Shown here one piece after another: positions 1-7,047 of a stretch of 9,474 nt of DNA (position 1 is its first letter; each line of letters starts with the position of its first letter). The position numbers were made by a program, and so were the translations under genes. Source of the DNA: Pseudomonadota bacterium (lineage in GTDB: Bacteria; Bdellovibrionota; JAFGOL01); NCBI GenBank assembly GCA_026390535.1, contig JAPLFT010000368.1, forward strand, positions 1-9,474. Direction: 5' to 3'. A model generated the notes under the pieces. The model ran no database searches, was not told where the DNA came from, and saw only the letters and a list, made by a program, of their open reading frames with translations.

Positions 1-256
1 TGTAATTCAGGAAGAGATTATTTTCTTTTGTGTAGTATTTTCCCAGGTATTTTAATTCATCCGGAACTCGAATATGCTTGGGTTTATTGCAGCATCTTGC
101 GTCCAGTATACCTAAGTTAAAATTCTTGCTAAAATCATCGCTCAGAGGCCTATTCCCATCCAAAGCCCCTGCAAGATACAGAAGGCCTAGAGGGTATTCC
201 CTGAACTTCGTATTGTAAAAATCCTGTATAGGAGGCTGGATAAAGAGTATTTTCAT
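1..256 (-). CDS. Cobalamin-binding-type radical SAM protein, N-terminal part only
   Basis: The gene runs off the left edge; about 85 N-terminal codons are visible. Translation begins MKILFIQPPIQDFYNTK and continues with YPLGLLYLAGALDG. This is the usual opening of radical SAM enzymes that carry an N-terminal B12-binding Rossmann-like domain: a first beta strand (ILFIQPP), then a short Asp/Phe/Tyr stretch, then PLGLLYLA at the first helix. The CxxxCxxC iron-sulfur motif would lie beyond the window, so the radical SAM assignment rests on the N-terminus alone. The ATG at 254-256 directly follows the mntP stop (TAGATG, no gap) and I see no good ribosome binding site, so translation is probably coupled to mntP. 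Substrate unknown. Confidence 0.72.
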   Translation of the reverse strand, partial: MKILFIQPPIQDFYNTKFREYPLGLLYLAGALDGNRPLSDDFSKNFNLGILDARCCNKPKHIRVPDELKYLGKYYTKENNLFLNY

Positions 257-823
257 CTATGCAAAGTAAGTGTGCTCCAAAAGTATTTTTATTCCTAAGA
301 TAATCAGTATCAATCCGCCCAAGACCTCTGCCTTACTTTTTGCGTGACACCCTAGTCTGTTCCCTATTTCCACTCCTATAAAAGAAAAAATAAAGGTCAC
401 ACATCCTATTACTATCACCGGAATGGTTATTAATATATCTAGGAATGAGAAGCTGATACCCACGGCAAGAGCATCTATGCTTGTTGCTATAGCAAGCATA
501 AAAAGGGTGATAAACCTATCTGCGTTATCAGTAGCTGGGCATTTTTTATCTATTTTTGTTGATTCGTAGATCATTTTGGCACCTATAAGCACCAAAATAA
601 AAAAAGCGACCCAGTGATCATAAGACACGATAATATCTTTAAATTGATTTCCCAAAAGCCATCCGATAACAGGCATTAATGACTGAAAAACACCGAACAT
701 GAATGCCGTTTTTAGCGCTATTCTTAATTTATTTTCTTTGGCTTTTATACCCAGGCCGATGGACACCGCAAAGGCGTCCATGGCCAGGCCTATTGATATA
801 AGTAGAACTGTTATCGGGGTCAT
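257..823 (-). CDS. mntP: Manganese efflux pump MntP
   Basis: This inner-membrane exporter expels excess Mn(II) from the cytoplasm. Its 188 residues match the family's usual length. The protein is almost wholly hydrophobic, with about six transmembrane helices in two related halves. Each half has the family's acidic signature: DAFAVSIGLG around D16 and SIDALAVGISFSF around D117, close to the positions of the essential aspartates in the E. coli protein. FGVFQSLMPVIGW (residues 43-55) is also typical. A short cytoplasmic loop with charged residues lies around 86-104. The ATG overlaps the stop of the upstream Met-rich gene (ATGA), and the stop touches the downstream radical SAM start. I see no yybP-ykoY manganese riboswitch ahead of the unit, although many mntP genes have one. 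Family assignment is firm; the metal is inferred from the family. Confidence 0.93.
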   Translation of the reverse strand: MTPITVLLISIGLAMDAFAVSIGLGIKAKENKLRIALKTAFMFGVFQSLMPVIGWLLGNQFKDIIVSYDHWVAFFILVLIGAKMIYESTKIDKKCPATDNADRFITLFMLAIATSIDALAVGISFSFLDILITIPVIVIGCVTFIFSFIGVEIGNRLGCHAKSKAEVLGGLILIILGIKILLEHTYFA

Positions 824-1233
824 TTCTTCTGTGGCGTCATCGGATGCATGGGTTTGGGCTGATTCATCATCATCTGATGTTTCATCATGGGGTTATTCAT
901 CATTGGACAATTGGTGGGGCAATTACAACCACAAGACTGATCCGGCATATTTGTCAAATAACCATCATGACCTTCTTTCATCATTTCCATCATGGGGCAT
1001 CTGCCTCCCATCATAGGGCCATTCATTCCCATTGGATGCATATGCACTTTTACACAAGCAACCATAAGAAAAATAATAATTATGAGAGTACCAATACTCA
1101 TCACAAAACCACCAATCTTTAAACATGGAGAAGACACTTTTTTCCCAAAATACAGAGAAGCCATACCGAGGCCAAAAACCAAAAGGGCCGGTATCATAGG
1201 AAGCAGTGGAAAAATTTTAAAAAAATGCATCAT
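820..1233 (-). CDS. Small membrane protein with Met/His/Cys-rich metal-binding-like tail
   Basis: A 137-residue protein that I do not recognise as a named family. Two hydrophobic helices (about residues 8-29 and 41-62) form a hairpin, followed by a tail (64-137) extremely rich in methionine: about 18 Met, 5 His and 5 Cys. Notable pieces are HMHPMGMNGPMMGGRCPMM (64-82), the cluster CGCNC (101-105), a second CPMM (109-112) and MKHQMMM (117-123). Met-rich and MxxM/CPMM-like clusters usually bind soft metals such as Cu(I) or Ag(I); what this tail binds is inference. It starts at ATG 1231-1233 behind GGAGG with an 8-base spacer. It overlaps mntP by four bases, so the two are co-translated, which suggests a metal sensing, buffering or delivery role beside the exporter. 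Confidence 0.8.
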   Translation of the reverse strand: MMHFFKIFPLLPMIPALLVFGLGMASLYFGKKVSSPCLKIGGFVMSIGTLIIIIFLMVACVKVHMHPMGMNGPMMGGRCPMMEMMKEGHDGYLTNMPDQSCGCNCPTNCPMMNNPMMKHQMMMNQPKPMHPMTPQKK

Positions 1234-1261
1234 CGTAATTACCTCCGTTTGTCTGGATTCT

Positions 1262-1270
1262 ATTATGGCA
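1262..1270 (-). promoter_or_regulatory. Extended -10 promoter candidate for the metal-export unit
   Basis: Reading leftward, the bases are TGC then CATAAT, a TGn extended -10 with five of six matches to TATAAT. No convincing -35 lies 16-18 bases upstream, as is common for extended -10 promoters. A start around 1255 would give a leader of about 22 bases containing the GGAGG ribosome binding site. Called by eye. Confidence 0.35.
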
Positions 1271-1313
1271 TATCTTTAATAACAAGTAGTAATAAACCCC
1301 ATTCCGTGTTAAT

Positions 1314-1342
1314 TTGACAGTGTCTAATAATTACCGTATTTT
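1314..1342 (+). promoter_or_regulatory. Sigma-70-like promoter candidate for the lipoprotein gene
   Basis: A perfect TTGACA (1314-1319) stands 17 bases before TATTTT (1337-1342). The expected start near 1349 is only about five bases before the ATG at 1354 and lies downstream of the AGGGG ribosome binding site (1343-1347). Either the transcript is nearly leaderless or the true -10 lies elsewhere, for example TAATAA near 1325. Confidence 0.35.
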
Positions 1343-1353
1343 AGGGGCTAAAT

Positions 1354-1530
1354 ATGAGAATAAAAATCATTTTTTCTCTGATTGTTGTTATTACCCTCTC
1401 TTTACCAGCCTGCGGTCACCAGAATAGCTCATCATGTTCGGGAAAAATATATAATTCTCCGTCAATATATGTTGATCCTCCAATCCCAATGACCCATCAT
1501 GCCCGACAAATACCAGTTCCTACGATCTGA
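1354..1530 (+). pseudogene. 5' fragment of the BNR lipoprotein gene (lipoprotein signal peptide), frameshifted
   Basis: This 58-codon frame opens with an ATG preceded by AGGGG six bases upstream. It encodes a clear type II signal peptide: MRIK, a hydrophobic core, and the lipobox LPAC with Cys20 as the lipidated residue, followed by a Ser/Asn-rich tether (GHQNSSSCSG). The frame continues as YVDPP and then becomes atypical until the TGA at 1528. The next frame is open from 1476 and reads SSNPNDPSCPTNTSSYDLIF straight into the propeller frame. Restoring one base near 1476-1480 would give YVDPSNPNDPS and one lipoprotein of about 416 residues. I therefore read this as the detached start of the downstream gene, broken by a real mutation or a sequencing/assembly error. 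Confidence 0.7.
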
Positions 1531-1535
1531 TCTTT

Positions 1536-2606
1536 ATGAAATCCACGGATGGCGGTAACAATTGGACATCCGGTGTAGTAAAACAAAATATATCTCCAAG
1601 TTCAGAGCCGGTTCAATTATATCCTCAGACAATAGCAGCCGACCCCACAAATACCAATAGAATATATATTTCATATTTGGATACTAGTAATAATCTTTAC
1701 TGCGCATTATCTTCCGACGGTGGAAATACCTGGTCCTCCTCCAGAGTGGAAAACACTGCTAATGTAACGGTTCTTGGGCATGCAATCATAACAGGCCTTA
1801 ACGGCGCTGTTTACGTAGCATACACAGCCGTGGTTGGAGGTTTAACAAATCTGAGATTTTCAAGTTCAACGGATAACGGTGTAACATGGAATAGCCCGGT
1901 AACCGTTGATGCCAATAATGGCGCCGGCTATTATCCTTCCATGGCAATAGACTCGGCCAATTATCTCTATGTTTCTTATTACTACGCTCAGACAACGGGT
2001 GGTCTGATGTTTGCAAAATCAACAAGCTCTGGCGCAGGCTGGTCTACTACTCCAGTTAAAACAAATGATGGAACTGTCAGCGGTCCATTCAGTTCCATCG
2101 CTGTTACTACTAATGGAATATACATCGCCTTCTATAATCCGAGAGGTTACACAGTTATTGCCGGTGGATATACGGAAAACAAAGATGGAACAGTACAGTT
2201 GATATCATCCATCGATACGGGGGTTTCTTTTTCCAACCTCGTAACTATAGACAGCAACACTTATACAGGTAGGGCTACTGCAATTGCCGCAAGCGGAAGC
2301 TCTGTATATGTGGCGTATGGACTCTATAAGGACGAAGGAGCCGCTACAGATAACAGACTTAAATTCGCATCATCCAGCAACGGTGGATTAAATTTCACTG
2401 TTCGTTCTGCTGAACTGACAACCGGCCTTGCGGTAACAAATAATAAGTCAGGATTAAATTATTTAAGCCCGGCGATGGTTTTTTATAGTCCAAACGGGAT
2501 AGGAAAATTATATCTGGTATATGCCGGAGACAGCGGAGCTAATATAGTTTTTAAAACATCTACAGACGGCGGAACAAACTGGGGAAGTGTAAGTCTCACT
2601 CCCTAA
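1536..2606 (+). CDS. BNR/Asp-box beta-propeller protein, 3' part of a frameshifted surface lipoprotein gene
   Basis: From the first ATG in this frame, 356 residues contain seven Asp-box (SxDxGxxW) repeats: STDGGNNW (3-10), SSDGGNTW (59-66), STDNGVTW (111-118), STSSGAGW (162-169), SIDTGVSF (225-232), SSNGGLNF (280-287) and STDGGTNW (342-349). They are spaced 51-63 residues apart, as in sialidase-like propellers. Strands such as RIYISYLD, AVYVAYTA and YLYVSYYY precede each box. I see no FRIP motif or sialidase catalytic set, so enzyme activity is not supported; carbohydrate or protein binding at the surface is more likely. Homologous-looking sequence begins upstream of this ATG (from 1476, including YDLIF), so ATG 1536 is probably not the native start. 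The stop overlaps the convergent esterase stop by four bases. Confidence 0.85.
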   Translation: MKSTDGGNNWTSGVVKQNISPSSEPVQLYPQTIAADPTNTNRIYISYLDTSNNLYCALSSDGGNTWSSSRVENTANVTVLGHAIITGLNGAVYVAYTAVVGGLTNLRFSSSTDNGVTWNSPVTVDANNGAGYYPSMAIDSANYLYVSYYYAQTTGGLMFAKSTSSGAGWSTTPVKTNDGTVSGPFSSIAVTTNGIYIAFYNPRGYTVIAGGYTENKDGTVQLISSIDTGVSFSNLVTIDSNTYTGRATAIAASGSSVYVAYGLYKDEGAATDNRLKFASSSNGGLNFTVRSAELTTGLAVTNNKSGLNYLSPAMVFYSPNGIGKLYLVYAGDSGANIVFKTSTDGGTNWGSVSLTP

Positions 2607-3367
2607 AAAAGCCACGTAAAAGCCTCTCTAAAGACTTCTGACCATTCGGATTCCGAATGTATACCTCCCTGTATGATATCCAGCCTTATATTATTCTTAT
2701 CTCCGGTTTTATTAAGTAAGAAATTATAAACAAATTGCGTTTCTTCCAGATATTGTTTAGCCCTTTCTTCTTCACCCTCTTTGGTTCCTACAGAAAGATA
2801 AATTTTTATTGGTTTTATTATCAGTACTTGTTCAAAAAAAAGGCCGAGCTGATCTTTATAAAGCCAGAACGCTGGCGATAAAAGCCCTATTTTTGAAAAG
2901 ATATTCTGATTTTTTAATGCAATATATGCAGAAATATATGCACCCATTGAACTTCCCATTACACCAGTAAATTCTCTTTGTGGTTTTGTCCTGAAGCTGT
3001 TATCTATATATGGTTTTAAAGTATTAACTATAAAATCCGCATATAGGGTCCCTTTACCTCCAATCTCTTCCCAAGGATTATATTCACACATCCTATTTTT
3101 ACCTGCATTATCTACGGCAACAATAATTACACCGTCTATTTTTTTATTTTTGAAAAGTTCATCCAGGGTACTACCTATATGCCACGAACCGGCATAAGAA
3201 GTGCGATCCTCAAATAGATTTTGTCCGTCATGCATATAAAGTACCGGATAACGCTTTTGTGAACCTTCATAATCCGGAGGCAAATATATCCATATTCTTC
3301 TCTTGGTACTTAACTGCGGTATATAAAAATCATTTATGGATTTGGTTTGTCCTACGGGTTCTAGCAT
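2603..3367 (-). CDS. Putative esterase, alpha/beta hydrolase fold (PF00756 / esterase D type)
   Basis: A cytoplasmic serine hydrolase of about 254 residues without a signal peptide. Family features in order, numbered from the chosen start: IWIYLPPDY (26-34), YMHDGQNLF (44-52), the nucleophile elbow GSSMGA (138-143) with Ser140, VGTKEGEE (193-200) where a Glu probably replaces the usual Asp, and GGIHSESEW (234-242) with the catalytic His237. The set resembles enterochelin-esterase-like and S-formylglutathione-hydrolase-like enzymes; the substrate cannot be told. An in-frame ATG at 3436 would add 23 residues lying inside the glmS coding region. I prefer ATG 3365-3367, which falls 13 bases after the glmS stop and just before the conserved domain. 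Neither start has a good ribosome binding site, so coupling to glmS is likely. Confidence 0.85.
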   Translation of the reverse strand: MLEPVGQTKSINDFYIPQLSTKRRIWIYLPPDYEGSQKRYPVLYMHDGQNLFEDRTSYAGSWHIGSTLDELFKNKKIDGVIIVAVDNAGKNRMCEYNPWEEIGGKGTLYADFIVNTLKPYIDNSFRTKPQREFTGVMGSSMGAYISAYIALKNQNIFSKIGLLSPAFWLYKDQLGLFFEQVLIIKPIKIYLSVGTKEGEEERAKQYLEETQFVYNFLLNKTGDKNNIRLDIIQGGIHSESEWSEVFREAFTWLF

Positions 3368-3380
3368 AAGTTTGTTGGTT

Positions 3381-5954
3381 TTAATCGACCGTAATGGATT
3401 TACTGACGTTCTTTGGAGAATCAGGATGTACACCATGATTTTCTATTTCCAATTTATTCAGGAAAGTAAGTTTTCTTATACTCATATTCAAGGCCAGGAG
3501 TTGAAGAACAACTGCACTTGAAAAGATTGCTAATATATTACTATCCGTTTTGGGTAAAACAATATAACCGGATCTGTAATCATATTTATTACACATCACA
3601 GGTACTTTAAAAGCCGCATCCCGCAGGTTCTGATTTTCTTCCGCTATAACGTAAATGTCCGCTCCTCTTATCTTATGGGTGTTGATCTGAGATATCGTCA
3701 GGTTAACATCCTTTTCATAAGGTCCTGTAACAAAGATCAGAGGGTAGTTTTTATAGAGGCTGTTAAAGAGGTTATGTTTTTCAAATATGGTTTTAAAGAT
3801 CTTTAACTCCACCGGATCAAGGCCTTTTGGCTGCTTATCAGCAAAAGCATAATCTGATACAGCGCTATATATCTTGCCAATATTTTTAGCATTCAAATCT
3901 TTTCCTTCCGGGGTCTGAAGTGCAAAATTTATCAATTCAGAAAATTTCATCAATAGTGCTCTAATGCCGTCAAAACCAAAAATAGTATTAACACCTAAGA
4001 TAGTATTGGGACCGTGCTTAAATTCAGCACCCTCGTAACCTTCCGTGTGGTTTAAAACAACTTCTCTTACCTTTAAAGCACCTTCCCTCGCTATACCCTG
4101 CATGGCCGTGCCAAGTATATGCAGACTGGGGGCAAGGAATAAATCTCCTGCGACCTTGTCTATGTCATCCTTGGTTGTTTCTATCGTCCTACTGATCAGA
4201 TCGGGAACAAGATCAAGGTAATCACGATATTTCTTTATTTTTTCAGCACCGTGTAATTTTTCCGCGGTATTGAGCGCAAGTATATAGAAGACCAGAAGCT
4301 GATTTATAAAACTCTTGGTTGCAGGGACCGCAATCTCCGCTCCGCAAAAAAGAGGAATAAACAGTGTACTCTTTTCCAGCGCCAGCGTTGAATTTATATT
4401 ATTCAAAATAGTAATATTGATGGTTTTTTTACCGGAATCTCTTACCAGATTGAATATATCTATAAGATCCTTGGTCTCTCCGCTCTGGCTGACGCCAATA
4501 AGTATATCTCCGTCCTGTATGGATTTTGAGCATTGCGACCTGAAATCCCCTGGGAGCATGGGTGAGATGTTCATTCCTGCCATGTTGTTAAAGAATATTC
4601 CGGCGGTCTTGGCGGCGTTGTACGATGTGCCGCATGCAACGCAATAGATAGCGTGTCCGTGCTCTTTTGCGTCTATCAGGATATCAACGAATTTTTCCGC
4701 TCTGTTACGCGCGTCTTTAACCTCATCCAGCATAAACAATGTATCGGTAAATTTTAATTCCGGATAATATTTGGAATATCCGTCCAGATTATACATGTCA
4801 TCCAGAAAACTCCCGATCGTCGACTCAAATCTTGAATGAATAGCTTTTTCTTTATCATCTGCAAAGCCTATATTTGATTTTTTTATCAGAGAATTTATTT
4901 CGGATATCTCTTTCGAATCAAAAAACTTCTGGCATTGCTCAGTAAAATCATCCCAATTAACATTATTGGAGAGTTTTGTTATAGTTTCTCTTACATATTC
5001 AACGAGTTTTTGGTTTTTCTTTTCCACTTCATCAATAAAATTAAAGACAGGATTACTGCCGGTATAAAAACCTATTACCCTACGACTGGTTTCTACCTGA
5101 CCGTAGATCTCCTGTTCCATAAAATATTCAAACGGCTTATTCAATTTTGTTTCTTCTATCTTTAGTTTGCTTCTTACCGGTTCTTTTGAAATATGTTCTC
5201 CGGTGGTCAGGTTATAGAATGAATATTCTTTTGGGCCAAATATGCAAAATTCGTTTTCATTCATGGGAAGAAGTATCTTGGTCTGTGACAGTACAGCACC
5301 CAGATCAGACGATACCATTATAAAAGAACCACCCTTCTCATCATGGCCCTGCCCCATATAGAGGCTGCTACCCGCTTTTATTGAGACCATGATCTCTGTG
5401 ACGGGATCAATAATAACAGCGGCAAATGAACCGACTATTTTCTTGAATGCGTTTAATGTGGCGTTTTTTAACGCCTCTGCTCTGGCCTTTGGATCATTAA
5501 TATTTGAAAGTTTTTTAAGTTCTATCGCAAAGAAATGCTCTACCATGTGTACAAGCATTTCCCCGTCATTATCACTAACTACTGCATGCCCTTCATTTGT
5601 GAGCCACTGTTTTAACTGGTCACAGTTGGTTATATTACCGTTGTGAGCACCGTATATGTGAGTCTTGCACTTAACTTCGTGAGGCTGGGCGTTTTCCTTT
5701 GTGACGGTCCCAAATGTTGCCCATCTTACCTGTCCGCAAAAAACTCTTCCTTTAAGACCGTATATGTCCAGTTTTTCCGTAACTACCGTGGGGGAACCTA
5801 CGTCTTTCCTAAGGGATATCTCACCCTTGGAATTCTGTATGGCCGCACCGGTGGAGTCATAACCACGGTATTCAAGCATCCTCAATAGTTTGGACGCAAC
5901 GGCACCAAGGTCAGAACGGTCTTTTTCGCAATTTAATCCTAATACTCCGCACAT
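3381..5954 (-). CDS. glmS: Glutamine-fructose-6-phosphate aminotransferase (isomerizing), extended form
   Basis: Makes glucosamine-6-phosphate from fructose-6-phosphate and glutamine, the first step to UDP-GlcNAc for peptidoglycan and LPS. The start is fixed by Cys2, the N-terminal nucleophile. The glutaminase domain shows YRGYDSTG (29-36), VRWATFG (76-82), NAQPHE (88-93) and HNGNITN (104-110). The two SIS domains show ACGTSYNAAK (440-449), SQSGETKD (489-496), PATKSF (544-549), AREGALKVRE (622-631) and EFKHGP (644-649). The C-terminus DSPKNVSKSITVD keeps the Lys near the end. At 857 residues it is about 240 longer than the usual ~610. The extra length sits in two places: about 100 residues between the glutaminase part (MEQEIYGQ, 279-286) and SIS1, and about 85 residues after KHGP (roughly 655-738). 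The start has only a weak ribosome binding site. The extra segments could mean a specialised paralogue. Confidence 0.88.
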   Translation of the reverse strand: MCGVLGLNCEKDRSDLGAVASKLLRMLEYRGYDSTGAAIQNSKGEISLRKDVGSPTVVTEKLDIYGLKGRVFCGQVRWATFGTVTKENAQPHEVKCKTHIYGAHNGNITNCDQLKQWLTNEGHAVVSDNDGEMLVHMVEHFFAIELKKLSNINDPKARAEALKNATLNAFKKIVGSFAAVIIDPVTEIMVSIKAGSSLYMGQGHDEKGGSFIMVSSDLGAVLSQTKILLPMNENEFCIFGPKEYSFYNLTTGEHISKEPVRSKLKIEETKLNKPFEYFMEQEIYGQVETSRRVIGFYTGSNPVFNFIDEVEKKNQKLVEYVRETITKLSNNVNWDDFTEQCQKFFDSKEISEINSLIKKSNIGFADDKEKAIHSRFESTIGSFLDDMYNLDGYSKYYPELKFTDTLFMLDEVKDARNRAEKFVDILIDAKEHGHAIYCVACGTSYNAAKTAGIFFNNMAGMNISPMLPGDFRSQCSKSIQDGDILIGVSQSGETKDLIDIFNLVRDSGKKTINITILNNINSTLALEKSTLFIPLFCGAEIAVPATKSFINQLLVFYILALNTAEKLHGAEKIKKYRDYLDLVPDLISRTIETTKDDIDKVAGDLFLAPSLHILGTAMQGIAREGALKVREVVLNHTEGYEGAEFKHGPNTILGVNTIFGFDGIRALLMKFSELINFALQTPEGKDLNAKNIGKIYSAVSDYAFADKQPKGLDPVELKIFKTIFEKHNLFNSLYKNYPLIFVTGPYEKDVNLTISQINTHKIRGADIYVIAEENQNLRDAAFKVPVMCNKYDYRSGYIVLPKTDSNILAIFSSAVVLQLLALNMSIRKLTFLNKLEIENHGVHPDSPKNVSKSITVD

Positions 5955-6010
5955 AGCTGCTCTGTATATACTAAAAACCCGGACACTGCAAGGTTCTAAG
6001 AGGTCCCTTT

Positions 6011-6847
6011 CTACGCATTAATAACCCACGTAACAGGGTCAAGTTCATAGTACCCATTTAATGCGTCATAAAGGGCCGGATGTTTTTCCTTCATCTGCAT
6101 CGGCTTTTCAAAAAAGGATTCCGTTGCAACCGCAAAAAATTCCGCGGGATTTGTAGCACCATACTCATCAATTACCGTAAGATTATTTTTATTTATATCC
6201 TTTCTAAGTTTTTTAAATTCCCTGCTAAACACCCTTGCCCATGTAACGTAACTGGAGGGTCTCCTCAACACAGGAACACCGTCGGCGTGTCTTTCATCTT
6301 CTTCATCAAGCTGATGGGCAAATTCATGATACACAACATTGTGTCCGTCATCCATATCAAGAGCCCCCCTTTGCACATGATCCCAGGCAAGGACTACAAT
6401 TCCCGCTTTCCATGACTCACCCATCCTGAACGACTGGCTGATAACATAAGTTCCAAAAGACAGATGATGTATATCCTTGGCAAAATAAGAGCTGGGATAC
6501 ACAAGTATGGAATATAGATTCGGATAGAAATTTGGTTTTCTGTTCAACATGAGCACACATGCCTGGGCAGATACCGTGACTTTTATTTCTTCCGTCATTT
6601 CAAGTCCACCGCAGCCTTCAAAATTCTTTTCCGCAATAAAAACTTTCATAAGGTCATGAAGCTGAATTTTCAGTTCATGAGGAAGATATTTATATACAGT
6701 CAGATTTTGTTCAAGGATTTGCAACCAGGTTTTGTCTGTTGGGGTCGCTATGATTCTTTTACGACGATAATTTATATATGTATGTCTTGTAACAATAAAG
6801 ACAATAACGGAAATCAATACTATTAAGAAAAAATCAAAGCCGTTCAT
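6011..6847 (-). CDS. mtfA: MtfA-like zinc metallopeptidase (family M90), membrane-anchored
   Basis: 278 residues. One transmembrane helix (about 5-20, FFLIVLISVIVFIVT) is followed by a basic stretch (RRKR) and a cytoplasmic catalytic domain. The zinc motif is HEFAHQLDEED (174-184), with His174, Glu175 and His178. The downstream NPAEFFAVATESFFEKP (233-249) supplies the third ligand, probably Glu236, spaced from HExxH much as in E. coli MtfA. LYSILVYPSSY and VVLAWDHV are also family-like. E. coli MtfA is soluble, binds the glucose repressor Mlc and has aminopeptidase activity; whether this homologue has an Mlc-type partner is unknown. The ATG follows the stop of the small upstream gene by six bases, with GAGG unusually close to the start. 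The next gene, glmS, follows after 56 bases. Confidence 0.87.
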   Translation of the reverse strand: MNGFDFFLIVLISVIVFIVTRHTYINYRRKRIIATPTDKTWLQILEQNLTVYKYLPHELKIQLHDLMKVFIAEKNFEGCGGLEMTEEIKVTVSAQACVLMLNRKPNFYPNLYSILVYPSSYFAKDIHHLSFGTYVISQSFRMGESWKAGIVVLAWDHVQRGALDMDDGHNVVYHEFAHQLDEEDERHADGVPVLRRPSSYVTWARVFSREFKKLRKDINKNNLTVIDEYGATNPAEFFAVATESFFEKPMQMKEKHPALYDALNGYYELDPVTWVINA

Positions 6848-6853
6848 TATCCT

Positions 6854-7036
6854 CTAAATATCTTTCTTTAATATATCTATCAACTCAAAAAATATCTGTT
6901 TAACACTGGACTCCGTCTGCATGTGATGCCAAGACGTTACCATCAACCTTTCCTTTAGCTGTTCAAGGTCTTTTTTAAGATCTTTCTTCTTATCTTTCTT
7001 CTGCGGCAAATCTTTTTTAATTTTAGTGACCGGCAT
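6854..7036 (-). CDS. Small Lys-rich helical protein of unknown function
   Basis: A 60-residue protein that I do not recognise. The first half is very basic and charged (KIKKDLPQKKDKKKDLKKDLEQLKERL) and predicted helical, possibly coiled coil. The second half (VTSWHHMQTESSVKQIFFELIDILKKDI) is amphipathic. No signal peptide or membrane segment. An ATG at 7049-7051 in the same frame would overlap the upstream gene. I choose ATG 7034-7036 because TAGGAG lies five bases before it. The gene sits eight bases after secreted protein A and six bases before mtfA, so it is co-transcribed with both. Reality as a gene is supported by the ribosome binding site and tight packing, not by homology. Confidence 0.65.
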   Translation of the reverse strand: MPVTKIKKDLPQKKDKKKDLKKDLEQLKERLMVTSWHHMQTESSVKQIFFELIDILKKDI

Positions 7037-7041
7037 TGTAA

Positions 7042-7047
7042 CTCCTA
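7042..7047 (-). promoter_or_regulatory. Ribosome binding site deciding the start of the small Lys-rich gene
   Basis: TAGGAG followed by a five-base spacer and ATG at 7034-7036. Its TAG is also the stop codon of secreted protein A, so termination and reinitiation are physically linked. Confidence 0.6.

Noticed and set aside
844..1122. Plus-strand open frame rich in His, opposite the Met-rich gene
   Set aside because: Met codons (ATG) read in reverse give CAT (His), so the His-rich frame is a mirror of the real minus-strand gene. No ribosome binding site or homology.
1234..1353. yybP-ykoY-type manganese riboswitch ahead of the mntP unit
   Set aside because: The leader is too short and lacks the conserved paired loops of that riboswitch.
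3368..3436. Longer N-terminus for the esterase beginning at ATG 3436
   Set aside because: It would lie mostly inside glmS and adds residues ahead of the conserved domain with no clear ribosome binding site; the start at 3367 is simpler.
5963..5991. Promoter-like TTGCAG-17-TATACA just before glmS on the minus strand
   Set aside because: The -35 match is poor and the predicted start would fall within a couple of bases of the glmS ATG. Operon transcription or an unseen promoter is more likely.
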